This document shows, in pieces, positions 38,810 to 46,669 of a DNA stretch of 64,000 nucleotides. Origin of the DNA: Pseudomonadota bacterium (GTDB taxonomy: Bacteria > Pseudomonadota > Gammaproteobacteria > Burkholderiales > Rhodocyclaceae); contig JAGTRY010000002.1 of NCBI GenBank assembly GCA_018262235.1, positions 1-64,000 of the forward strand. Reading direction: 5' to 3'. Under the pieces are notes generated by a model. It saw only the letters and a program-made list of their open reading frames with translations. It did no database searches and had not been told where the DNA came from. Position 1 is the stretch's first letter; each line of letters begins with the position of its first letter. Position numbers and translations under genes: made by a program.

Positions 38810-39583
38810 TTATTCGGGCTTGGTCGCCTGATATTCGGCGAGAATGGAAAGCCCCTTGTGCTCGATATGCCGGCGCACCGCGATGAAGCCGGCGGCTTCC
38901 AGGGTCGCGACCACCTGCTTGGGCGGCACGCAGGCCTCGATGGTGTCCCAGTAATAACGCCAGAGCTGGCGGGTGTTCTTCTGGCGGCCGACCAGCAAGG
39001 CAAGCAAGGGCACGAAGCCTTTCATGTAAACCTTGAGCAGGAACTTGCCCCAGGCACTTTCCGGACAGGTGATCTCCAGCAAGCAGAGCCGGGCCCCCGG
39101 TTTCATGACGCGATGGAATTCGGCGAAAGCGGCAGACAGGTCACTGATATGACGCAGCGCATAGCCCATGCTGAGGAAGTCGAAATGCGCGTCCGGGAAA
39201 GGAATCGCTTCGGCGCGTCCTTCAACCAGTCCCACTCCGGCCGGCACCTTGGCATTGGCCATCATGCCGGGACTGGGGTCAACGCCAGTAACCAGCGTTG
39301 CATCACCCACGATGCGTGCTGCGCCGCGCGCCACAAGTCCGGTGCCCACGCCCACATCAACAATGCGCATACCCGCTTTGAGGCCGGCACGTTCGAGCGC
39401 CTCGCTGCGATACTGAACCCCCGTCCCGAACCCCAGGATGTGTTCCATGCGGTCGTAGTCTTCGGCCGTGGTGTCGAACATCTTGCGGACGAATCCAGCG
39501 CGCTCCTGCTCGCTGGCGTAGTAATCGGTAAGCGGGACGTGGGGGGCCTGGGCTGCGGGCAGATTCCTGGAATCGGCGTTCAT
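38810..39583 (-). CDS. UbiE-like class I methyltransferase
   Basis: VRKMFDTTAEDYDRMEHILGFGTGVQYRSEALERAGLKAGMRIVDVGVGTGLVARGAAR; start reset to MNADSRN at 39583. Confidence 0.88.
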   Translation of the reverse strand: MNADSRNLPAAQAPHVPLTDYYASEQERAGFVRKMFDTTAEDYDRMEHILGFGTGVQYRSEALERAGLKAGMRIVDVGVGTGLVARGAARIVGDATLVTGVDPSPGMMANAKVPAGVGLVEGRAEAIPFPDAHFDFLSMGYALRHISDLSAAFAEFHRVMKPGARLCLLEITCPESAWGKFLLKVYMKGFVPLLALLVGRQKNTRQLWRYYWDTIEACVPPKQVVATLEAAGFIAVRRHIEHKGLSILAEYQATKPE

Positions 39584-40347
39584 GGGGTCGTACCGGTGAG
39601 TTTGCGAAAGAGGAGCTGGGGCAGCCGCAGGACAAAGCCCAGCATCAGCCGGATGTGCATCCAGGTGAGCAGGCGGTTGTCGCGCCAGTAATTGAAATGG
39701 GAGACGCCGCCTTCTGCGGGGCTCAGGTATTTGACGGGTGCCGCCAGATTGAGCGGCCGCACGCCACGCCAGCACAGGCGCACCACGGCTTCGGGATCGA
39801 AATCGAAGCGCCGCATCCAGCGCTGGCCACGCATGACCGCACGCAAGGGCTCGACCGGATAGACACGAAAACCGTACAGCGAATCGCCGATGCCGCTCCA
39901 CAGGGTTTCGAGGTTGGCCCACCAGTTTGAAATCTTGCGGCCCTTCACGCGCAGTGCCGGCGCACTGGCATCGAAGACCGGCACCCCCAGCACCATCGCA
40001 CCGGGCGCCTGCTGTGAAGCCGCCATGAACGCAGGAATCAGGTCAGCAGGGTGCTGGCCATCCGAATCCATGCACAAGACATGGGAGAAGCCCAGCCGCG
40101 CGGCTTCGTCCAGCCCATGCAGCACCGCCGCACCTTTGCCGCTGTTCTCGGCCAGGACCAGCACACGCAGCGCCGGATCTTCCACCGCCATCGCCAGCAG
40201 GGTCTGCGTGGTGCCGTCGGTACTCCCATCGACCACGACCCACACGGGCGCCCACTGCGCCCGCGCCGCGCGCACGGTCTCGAAGACCTTGGCGCCGGGG
40301 TTATAGCTGGGAATCAGGACGAGGTGGCTCGTGGACAGGGCGGACAT
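39580..40347 (-). CDS. Glycosyltransferase family 2
   Basis: LVLIPSYNPGAKVFETVRAARAQWAPVWVVVDGSTDGTTQTL...SHVLCMDSDGQHPADLIP. Confidence 0.88.
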   Translation of the reverse strand: MSALSTSHLVLIPSYNPGAKVFETVRAARAQWAPVWVVVDGSTDGTTQTLLAMAVEDPALRVLVLAENSGKGAAVLHGLDEAARLGFSHVLCMDSDGQHPADLIPAFMAASQQAPGAMVLGVPVFDASAPALRVKGRKISNWWANLETLWSGIGDSLYGFRVYPVEPLRAVMRGQRWMRRFDFDPEAVVRLCWRGVRPLNLAAPVKYLSPAEGGVSHFNYWRDNRLLTWMHIRLMLGFVLRLPQLLFRKLTGTTP

Positions 40348-40351
40348 CGGT

Positions 40352-41116
40352 TCAGACCTTGGAGGAGGACGCACACAATTCGCGTGCGAAATAATCCTGC
40401 AGGGTATGCGTAAACGCTTCGGGGTTGTCGGGCGGGTCGAAACGTTCGCCCAGCCGCACGCGGAAATGCATCGGCATCTCCGGACGTTTGAACAGGGGCC
40501 AGCCCTTGCCGAGGAAACGCGTGTCCTGCTCGATCAGCACGGTCTGGATCGGCACGCCAGCACGATGCGCAACATAGGCCACGCCAGCGCGGAAATTGTT
40601 GAGCCGCGGCGGCGCTTCGGTGCGCGTCCCCTCGGGGAACAGCAGCAACTGGCTGCCCTGATGCAGCTCCGCCACGGCCAGGTTGATCGAGCCGATGAAC
40701 CAATCGTTGCGAACGTAACCGGCCAGGCGCGAACCGGCGCCCCACAGGATGTTGTCGAGCAGGCTGGCCTTGAGCACACAAGCCACGTTCGGCAGGCGCG
40801 AGATGACCATCACGGCATCCAGCAAGCCCGGATGATTCGGGGCGATGATCAGCGGACCGGCATTGCGCAGGGCATCCAGTGCCTTGAGGTCGAAACGCCC
40901 GACGCAGATCACTTTCAGCCACCAGATATAGGCACGGAACCCCAGGCAGGCGACCCAGCGACCCAGCCAGATGCCGCGCCGGCCATGCAGGACCAGATTC
41001 AGCGGCAAGGTCGCCAGGGCCCAGAGCACACAGCCGATGGCCAGCGTGGCCAAGCCGACCCGCAGCGCAAGATAGGCATGCGCCCGGCGCAGTGAACGGT
41101 ACAAGCAAGCGAACAT
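40352..41116 (-). CDS. 1-acyl-sn-glycerol-3-phosphate acyltransferase-like (PlsC domain)
   Basis: PLIIAPNHPGLLDAVMVISRL (NHxxxxD variant); LLLFPEGTRTEAPPRL. Confidence 0.87.
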   Translation of the reverse strand: MFACLYRSLRRAHAYLALRVGLATLAIGCVLWALATLPLNLVLHGRRGIWLGRWVACLGFRAYIWWLKVICVGRFDLKALDALRNAGPLIIAPNHPGLLDAVMVISRLPNVACVLKASLLDNILWGAGSRLAGYVRNDWFIGSINLAVAELHQGSQLLLFPEGTRTEAPPRLNNFRAGVAYVAHRAGVPIQTVLIEQDTRFLGKGWPLFKRPEMPMHFRVRLGERFDPPDNPEAFTHTLQDYFARELCASSSKV

Positions 41117-41124
41117 GAAAACCT

Positions 41125-41970
41125 TCAGTCCTCGCCCACGTTAACCAGCTCGGAGGATTTGGCAAAGGTCCAGGTCAGGCCAAAGCCATACGTCACATAG
41201 GATGAGCGTTTGACCAGCGGGCTGTCTTCAAACACCGCGCCGCGCAAGCTATCCCACCGGGCATAAGCGCCCACCCAGAGATCCCCGTAACGGCGCGACA
41301 GCGACGCCAGGAACTGGCTTCCAGCATAACCCCCGCGTGCCTGGTAGGCGGGCCGGTCGGCGCGCGCGTACTGCTGATCCACCGAATAAAAATAGGCGTT
41401 CTGCTGGCGGTCGGCAAACATCGGGCCGGCAACCAGCCCGAGATTCCAGCCTTCCTTCGAGCCGGCAGGCTGACCGAGCCCCAGAAAATCGATGTTCAGC
41501 TTGGGTGTGAACACCCAGCCTGCTACGCGCGGATTGGTGCGCGCCTCAATGGCTCCACGCACCGGCAGAAGCAGTTTGAGTCGGGTGCTGCCGCCCTCGC
41601 TGCGCCAGAGGTTGAAGTCCAGCGACGGGCCCAGCTCGATCATCGGCTTGATGTCGGGCATGTCTTCGCGTGCCCGGTTGTTCTTGCTGCGGACCGGTGG
41701 CGTTGCCCCCAGACTCAGGTTCAGTTCGACCCGGTCCGAATCGAACAGGGTGGCACGCACCCCGTTACGGTCGGCCTTGAGCCATTCGAAACGGTAGGCC
41801 ACATAAGGGAAAGGCAGCAGGTAATTGTGCGTTTCATCCGAGCCCCGGTAGTCCGGCAGGCTCACGCCACCAACGCCCATGCCCAGTTCCCAACGCGGCA
41901 ATTGCTCGGCAAGACCAAGCGTGGGCGCCAGGGCCAGCCAGCCAAGGCAGCAGCAACGTCGCAGGTTCAT
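41125..41970 (-). CDS. MipA/OmpV-family outer membrane protein
   Basis: WELGMGVGGVSLPDYRGSDETHNYLLPFPYVAYRFEWLKADRNGVRATLFDSDRVELNLSLG; signal peptide. Confidence 0.87.
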   Translation of the reverse strand: MNLRRCCCLGWLALAPTLGLAEQLPRWELGMGVGGVSLPDYRGSDETHNYLLPFPYVAYRFEWLKADRNGVRATLFDSDRVELNLSLGATPPVRSKNNRAREDMPDIKPMIELGPSLDFNLWRSEGGSTRLKLLLPVRGAIEARTNPRVAGWVFTPKLNIDFLGLGQPAGSKEGWNLGLVAGPMFADRQQNAYFYSVDQQYARADRPAYQARGGYAGSQFLASLSRRYGDLWVGAYARWDSLRGAVFEDSPLVKRSSYVTYGFGLTWTFAKSSELVNVGED

Positions 41971-42989
41971 GGGTTTTCCTTCGGGGGCAATGCATCCCGG
42001 AAACCGAAGGCCTCGATTTCCACCAGGAGTTCCGCACGGCAGATGTCGGCTTGCAGGTAGATCGCCTCCAGCCCCTCGCCCAGACGTTCGGCCAGGATTC
42101 CCGCCACAACCGGCAGGTCCACAGCATGACGTACAAATACCTTCAGTATCAGGTCACGTGCCGAGAATCCACCGAGTGCAGACTTGAGATTGGCCTGCTC
42201 GACCACCACGTCGATATTGCGCAGGGTTTCCTCGGTCTGGGCCGCCACGTCGCCGGGATGCAGACTCTCGTGCCCGACAATGCTTGCCGTGCCGGAAATG
42301 AACAGCACTTCCTGACCGGGCAGGGTCAGCAGACTCGCGCGCGAGAAAGTCGGGCTGCGCGGGCCGTAGCGCTGCGGATACCGATAGGCACTGATCTGCC
42401 GCGGGTTCTCGATAGCCAAGGGCGCCACGCGCGAAGCCAGGAAATACAGTATGAAATCGCCTGAGGAAGAGCCCAGCGCACACGCCGAGGGCGAACCTGC
42501 CAGCCAGGCCTGACCTGCGGCGATGAAGGCATCCTGCCGGCCGATATTGAACTGGCGATAGCGCTCCAGGCCACCGCCATCCAGATTGATGCGCGGCAGG
42601 TAATTCCAGCAACGCGCCAGATACGCAAAACCCGTGGTCTGCAAAGCCGCAAAGACGGCCTCATAGGCCGCCTGGCTCAACTGCTGCAGCACACTGACAT
42701 TGCCCGCCGCGGAAAAATCCGCCTCGCGCAGGCAGATGCTGCCAAACAAGACATGTTCGTTGTGGCACCAGGACAATGCGCCCTGCTGCCCCTGCACAAA
42801 GGGGCCCGAGGAAAGCCAGGTCGTGTACGTGGCACCGCCGGCCGGCAGCACGGGCAAGGGCGCGTTGACCGCCGCCTGGTCCTGCGCCAGCGGCACGCCA
42901 TAGCAGACGGAACCGAGCAGATCGGTACCGGCCTTTGCCGGCGCGATATCCTGCAGGTCCAGCAAACGCGAAGGATGCAAGGTGCTCAC
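41967..42989 (-). CDS. FkbO/Hyg5/XanB2-family chorismatase (pteridine-dependent deoxygenase-like)
   Basis: ARCWNYLPRINLDGGGLERYRQFNIGRQDAF...PSACALGSSSGDFILYFLASRVAPLAIENPRQISAYRYPQRYGPRSPTFSRA...ISGTASIVGHESLHPGDVAAQTEETLRNID. Confidence 0.85.
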   Translation of the reverse strand: MSTLHPSRLLDLQDIAPAKAGTDLLGSVCYGVPLAQDQAAVNAPLPVLPAGGATYTTWLSSGPFVQGQQGALSWCHNEHVLFGSICLREADFSAAGNVSVLQQLSQAAYEAVFAALQTTGFAYLARCWNYLPRINLDGGGLERYRQFNIGRQDAFIAAGQAWLAGSPSACALGSSSGDFILYFLASRVAPLAIENPRQISAYRYPQRYGPRSPTFSRASLLTLPGQEVLFISGTASIVGHESLHPGDVAAQTEETLRNIDVVVEQANLKSALGGFSARDLILKVFVRHAVDLPVVAGILAERLGEGLEAIYLQADICRAELLVEIEAFGFRDALPPKENP

Positions 42990-44239
42990 GCCACAGCCTT
43001 GAATGCCAGCACGGCATTGCTGCCGCCAAACGCAAAGGAATTGCTCAGCGCCGCCCTCAGCGGTACGTCATGCAGGCCGGTGCCCATCACATGGTGCACA
43101 CCCTGACAATCAGCAGCGACCTCTTCCAGATGCGCCGTCGGCGGCACTTCGCCACGCGCCAGGGCCAGCACGGTGATCAGTGCTTCCATGGCGCCGGTCG
43201 CGCCAAGCAGATGGCCGTGCATCGATTTGGTCGCACTCACCAGCAGGCTTGCCGCGTGTGCGCCGAAGATCTGGCGCAAGGCTTCGATCTCGGTCGGATC
43301 GCCCTCGCGGGTGGCCGTACCATGCGCATTCACATAGCCGACCTCGGCCGGATCCAGCCCGGCTTCGCGCAGCGCCAGCTTCATGGCGCGGGTCTGACCA
43401 TAGGCATCCGGCTTGACCAGATGGGTGTGATCACAGCTCTGCCCGTAACCGGCCAACTCGCAATAGATGCGCGCTCCGCGCGCCACGGCGTGATCCCAGT
43501 CTTCCAGAATCAGTGCCGCGCCGCCTTCCCCCAGCACCAGCCCGGTCCGCCCGGCCTGGAACGGACGACACGCCCGATAGGCGGTTTCGGCATTACCCTG
43601 AGCGACCACGCGCATGGATTCCCACGCCCGCATCACCGAGAACGACAGCGGGGCTTCCGAGCCGCCGGCGACCACCAGCTGGGATTCGCCGGCCTGGATC
43701 CGGCGCATCGCTTCGCCAATGGCTACCGCGGAGGATGCGCAGGCAACGGAATAGGAAAGACAGGCGCTGCCCAATCCCAGCGAAATCGCCACGTGGGACG
43801 CCGCTGCGTTGTTCATCGCCAGCACCACGGAGAGCGGATGCGCGCGATCCTTGTTGTGTACGTAGAAGTCGGTGTAGCCCTTCTCGAAGGTCAGCGTGCC
43901 GCCCACGCCGGTCCCCCAGGAGACCCCGAACTCATCGGAACCGCCTCCCTGGCGCGGCAGGCCGGCATCGTCCCAGGCCGTGAACGCCGCCGCCACGCCA
44001 AGCTGGCTGTAGCGATCCGTCACGGCCGCCAGCGGGCGCCCGAGCACCACCTCGGCATCGAAGTATGGGCAGCTCACCGCCGGCTGGGCCAGGGGTGAGG
44101 GCGATGCGGGGTGATGGTAGAGGTTCACGGCAGATTCGCCACGCATCAGTCGCGCGAAGAAATCCTGCGTATCGCCCCCGAAGGGATTGACCAGCCCGAC
44201 CCCCGTCACCGCCACGCGGCGGCAGCTCGCTTCAGTCAT
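42986..44239 (-). CDS. Beta-ketoacyl-ACP synthase (KAS I/II)
   Basis: SYSVACASSAVAIGEAMRRIQAG (active Cys), VNAHGTATREGDPTEIEAL, SATKSMHGHLLGATGAMEAL, NSFAFGGSNAVL. Confidence 0.93.
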   Translation of the reverse strand: MTEASCRRVAVTGVGLVNPFGGDTQDFFARLMRGESAVNLYHHPASPSPLAQPAVSCPYFDAEVVLGRPLAAVTDRYSQLGVAAAFTAWDDAGLPRQGGGSDEFGVSWGTGVGGTLTFEKGYTDFYVHNKDRAHPLSVVLAMNNAAASHVAISLGLGSACLSYSVACASSAVAIGEAMRRIQAGESQLVVAGGSEAPLSFSVMRAWESMRVVAQGNAETAYRACRPFQAGRTGLVLGEGGAALILEDWDHAVARGARIYCELAGYGQSCDHTHLVKPDAYGQTRAMKLALREAGLDPAEVGYVNAHGTATREGDPTEIEALRQIFGAHAASLLVSATKSMHGHLLGATGAMEALITVLALARGEVPPTAHLEEVAADCQGVHHVMGTGLHDVPLRAALSNSFAFGGSNAVLAFKAVA

Positions 44240-44471
44240 TACTGGCCGGTTTGAGCTTTTCGAAAATCTCGATCAGTTCGGCCACGGTTTCCGGACGCGG
44301 CAGATCGTCGGGCATGCGCACGCCGAACTTGTCCTCCATGTCGAACATCAGGTCGAGCAGCGTCAGGGAGTCGACACCGATATCCTCCAGCCGGCTTTCC
44401 GGATTGACTTCCTCCGGCGGATTGGTGACGCGGCGTTTAATGAATTCGCGCAGTAGTTCAAGCGTGTCCAT
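44232..44471 (-). CDS. Acyl carrier protein
   Basis: MDTLELLREFIKRRV...LEDIGVDSLTLLDLMFDMEDKFGV. Confidence 0.92.
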   Translation of the reverse strand: MDTLELLREFIKRRVTNPPEEVNPESRLEDIGVDSLTLLDLMFDMEDKFGVRMPDDLPRPETVAELIEIFEKLKPASND

Positions 44472-44575
44472 GGCAAACCTGTTGGGCAAAGTTACATAAT
44501 TTTAATCTAGGCACGACCTGCCCGGTGGAACTCTTGTGCTATGGCACTGTCGCGCCTGTGGTTTTGTTGCGTGTC

Positions 44576-45367
44576 TCACACCTGGCAGAGGTAATCCACC
44601 GTCAGCGGGGCATGATCCGAGAAGCGCTGATCCTTGAATACGCCCACACTTGCCGCACGTGCGGCCATCCCCGGCGTGGCAAGCTGGTAATCCAGACGCC
44701 AACCGACATTCTTGGCCCAGGCCTGGCCGCGATTGCTCCACCAGGTGTAGCAGGCATCGGTAGCATCCGGTTCGAGCCGGCGATATACATCGACCCAGCC
44801 GGCCTCAAGCTGCGCGCCCAGCCATTCACGTTCCTCGGGCAGAAAGCCGGAATTCTTCTGGTTGCTTTTCCAGTTCTTCAGGTCCGCCGCACGGTGCGCG
44901 ATGTTCCAGTCGCCACAGATGATGACCTCCCTGCCACTCGCATGCAACGCTGCCATGCGCGGCGCAAACTCGGCCATGAAACGGAACTTGGCCTGCTGGC
45001 GCTCCTCCGAACTCGATCCCGAAGGCAGATACAGCGACACCACCGACAAGGGGCCATCGGGCAAATCGAAGTCGGCCTGGAGGTAACGCCCTTCCGCATC
45101 GAATTCGGCGACCCCGATTCCGCTTTGCACGCGCGCGGGCTTGAGACGCGAATAGATCCCAACGCCGCTGTACCCCTTTTTCTCGGCATAGTGAAAATGC
45201 CCATGCCAGCCTGGCGGATTCAGCGTTGCGGCGGAGAGATCGGCTTCCTGTGCCTTGATCTCCTGCAGGCAGACCACATCGGCATTCTGGGCAGCCAGCC
45301 AGTCGAAGAAACCTTTGGTCGCTGCAGACCGGATGCCGTTGAGGTTGAGGGTGATGACGCGTAACAT
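44576..45367 (-). CDS. xthA: Exodeoxyribonuclease III
   Basis: MLRVITLNLNGIRSAATKGFFDWLAAQNADVVCLQEIKAQ...GDWNIAHRAADLKNWKSN...FSDHAPLTVDY. Confidence 0.94.
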   Translation of the reverse strand: MLRVITLNLNGIRSAATKGFFDWLAAQNADVVCLQEIKAQEADLSAATLNPPGWHGHFHYAEKKGYSGVGIYSRLKPARVQSGIGVAEFDAEGRYLQADFDLPDGPLSVVSLYLPSGSSSEERQQAKFRFMAEFAPRMAALHASGREVIICGDWNIAHRAADLKNWKSNQKNSGFLPEEREWLGAQLEAGWVDVYRRLEPDATDACYTWWSNRGQAWAKNVGWRLDYQLATPGMAARAASVGVFKDQRFSDHAPLTVDYLCQV

Positions 45368-45398
45368 TCTTGGCGTTTCCTTGTTATCGGTAAGTACC

Positions 45399-46037
45399 GT
45401 GGATTTTAGTCGCAACTTTCTCGCGCTCGCCGAGCGCATGGGCGCATTGCGTTTTGGCGAATTCAAAACCAAGGCCGGCCGCCTGTCACCCTATTTCTTC
45501 AATACCGCCCAATTCGACGACGGAGCATCCTTCGGCGAGCTGTGCGGTTATTACGCACAAGCCATCCGCGCTTCCGGCATCGCCTTCGATACCCTGTTCG
45601 GCCCCGCCTACAAAGGCATTCCCCTGGCTGCCGGCACCGCCATCCAGCTGGCAGCGCAGGGCGCCAACACGCCTTTCTGCTTCAACCGCAAGGAAGCCAA
45701 GGATCACGGCGAGGGCGGCACGCTAGTCGGTGCGCCCCTCAAAGGCCGGGTAATCGTGATTGATGACGTGATCACGGCAGGCACCTCGGTGCGTGAATCG
45801 GTTGAAATCATTCGTGCCAGCAGCGCCGAGCTGGCTGGTGTGTTCATCGCCATTGACCGGATGGAACGCGGAACCGGCGAGAAAAGCGCCGCACAGGAAG
45901 TCCGCGATACGTTTGGCGTCCCGGTCATCGCCGTGGCCAATCTGGACGACCTGATGCAGTTCATTCGCGCCGATGCGCGTCTGGCCACGTTCCTGCCCGC
46001 AGTACAACAGTACCGGCAAACCTACGGAGTATGCTGA
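45399..46037 (+). CDS. pyrE: Orotate phosphoribosyltransferase
   Basis: GRLSPYFFNTAQFDDG...VIVIDDVITAGTSVRESVEII (PRPP motif); GTG start at 45399. Confidence 0.94.
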   Translation: MDFSRNFLALAERMGALRFGEFKTKAGRLSPYFFNTAQFDDGASFGELCGYYAQAIRASGIAFDTLFGPAYKGIPLAAGTAIQLAAQGANTPFCFNRKEAKDHGEGGTLVGAPLKGRVIVIDDVITAGTSVRESVEIIRASSAELAGVFIAIDRMERGTGEKSAAQEVRDTFGVPVIAVANLDDLMQFIRADARLATFLPAVQQYRQTYGVC

Positions 46038-46038
46038 C

Positions 46039-46653
46039 ATGAACCTGATGCGCGCGCCCTGGCTGCTTGGCTTCCTGCTCCTGCTGACGACCTCTGCGGC
46101 GCACGCTCAGACCCGTTCTTTCTGTTGCACCGATACCAATGGCCGCCGCTCCTGCGGCGACAGCCTGCCGCAAGTCTGCTACGACCGGGCTTATTCCGAA
46201 ATCACCGGGGGCCGCGTGGTCCGCGAGGTCGAAGCGCCTCTGACCCCCGAGCAGCGCGCCCGCAAGGATGCCGAACTGCGTGCCCAGCGCGAACGCCTCG
46301 CCAAGGAAGCCGAAGCGCGCCGCCGCGATCAGGTGTTGCTCGAATCCTATTCCAGCGTTGGCGAACTGGATCGTCGGCGCGACCGTGACATCGGCAATCT
46401 CGAAGGCGAACTGAGAGCCGCCCGGGCCCGCGAAGCGGACCTGCTGGTACAGCAGGCCAAGCTCGAAAAGAGCAAGCCTGCCAAAGGATCTTTCCCGAAA
46501 ATGCTTGCCGACAACATCGCCGTCAACACCTCCGAGCTGGAAGCCATCCGCACCGTCATCAGCAGCAAGCAACGTGACATCGAGCAGTTGCGCGTCCGCT
46601 TCGATGCCGACCGCGAACGCTACATCCAGTTGACCGGCAGCCCGGCGCGTTGA
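46039..46653 (+). CDS. Hypothetical periplasmic coiled-coil protein
   Basis: Signal peptide LLLLTTSAAHAQ, FCCTDTNGRRSCGDSLPQVC, then a long charged coiled coil. Confidence 0.7.
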   Translation: MNLMRAPWLLGFLLLLTTSAAHAQTRSFCCTDTNGRRSCGDSLPQVCYDRAYSEITGGRVVREVEAPLTPEQRARKDAELRAQRERLAKEAEARRRDQVLLESYSSVGELDRRRDRDIGNLEGELRAARAREADLLVQQAKLEKSKPAKGSFPKMLADNIAVNTSELEAIRTVISSKQRDIEQLRVRFDADRERYIQLTGSPAR

Positions 46654-46669
46654 GCCGGAATCCCGCGCC

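Noticed and set aside
40314-41165. 283-aa ORF overlapping the PlsC-like acyltransferase in another frame
   Set aside because: The 40352-41116 frame contains the acyltransferase motifs; the longer ORF is out of frame.
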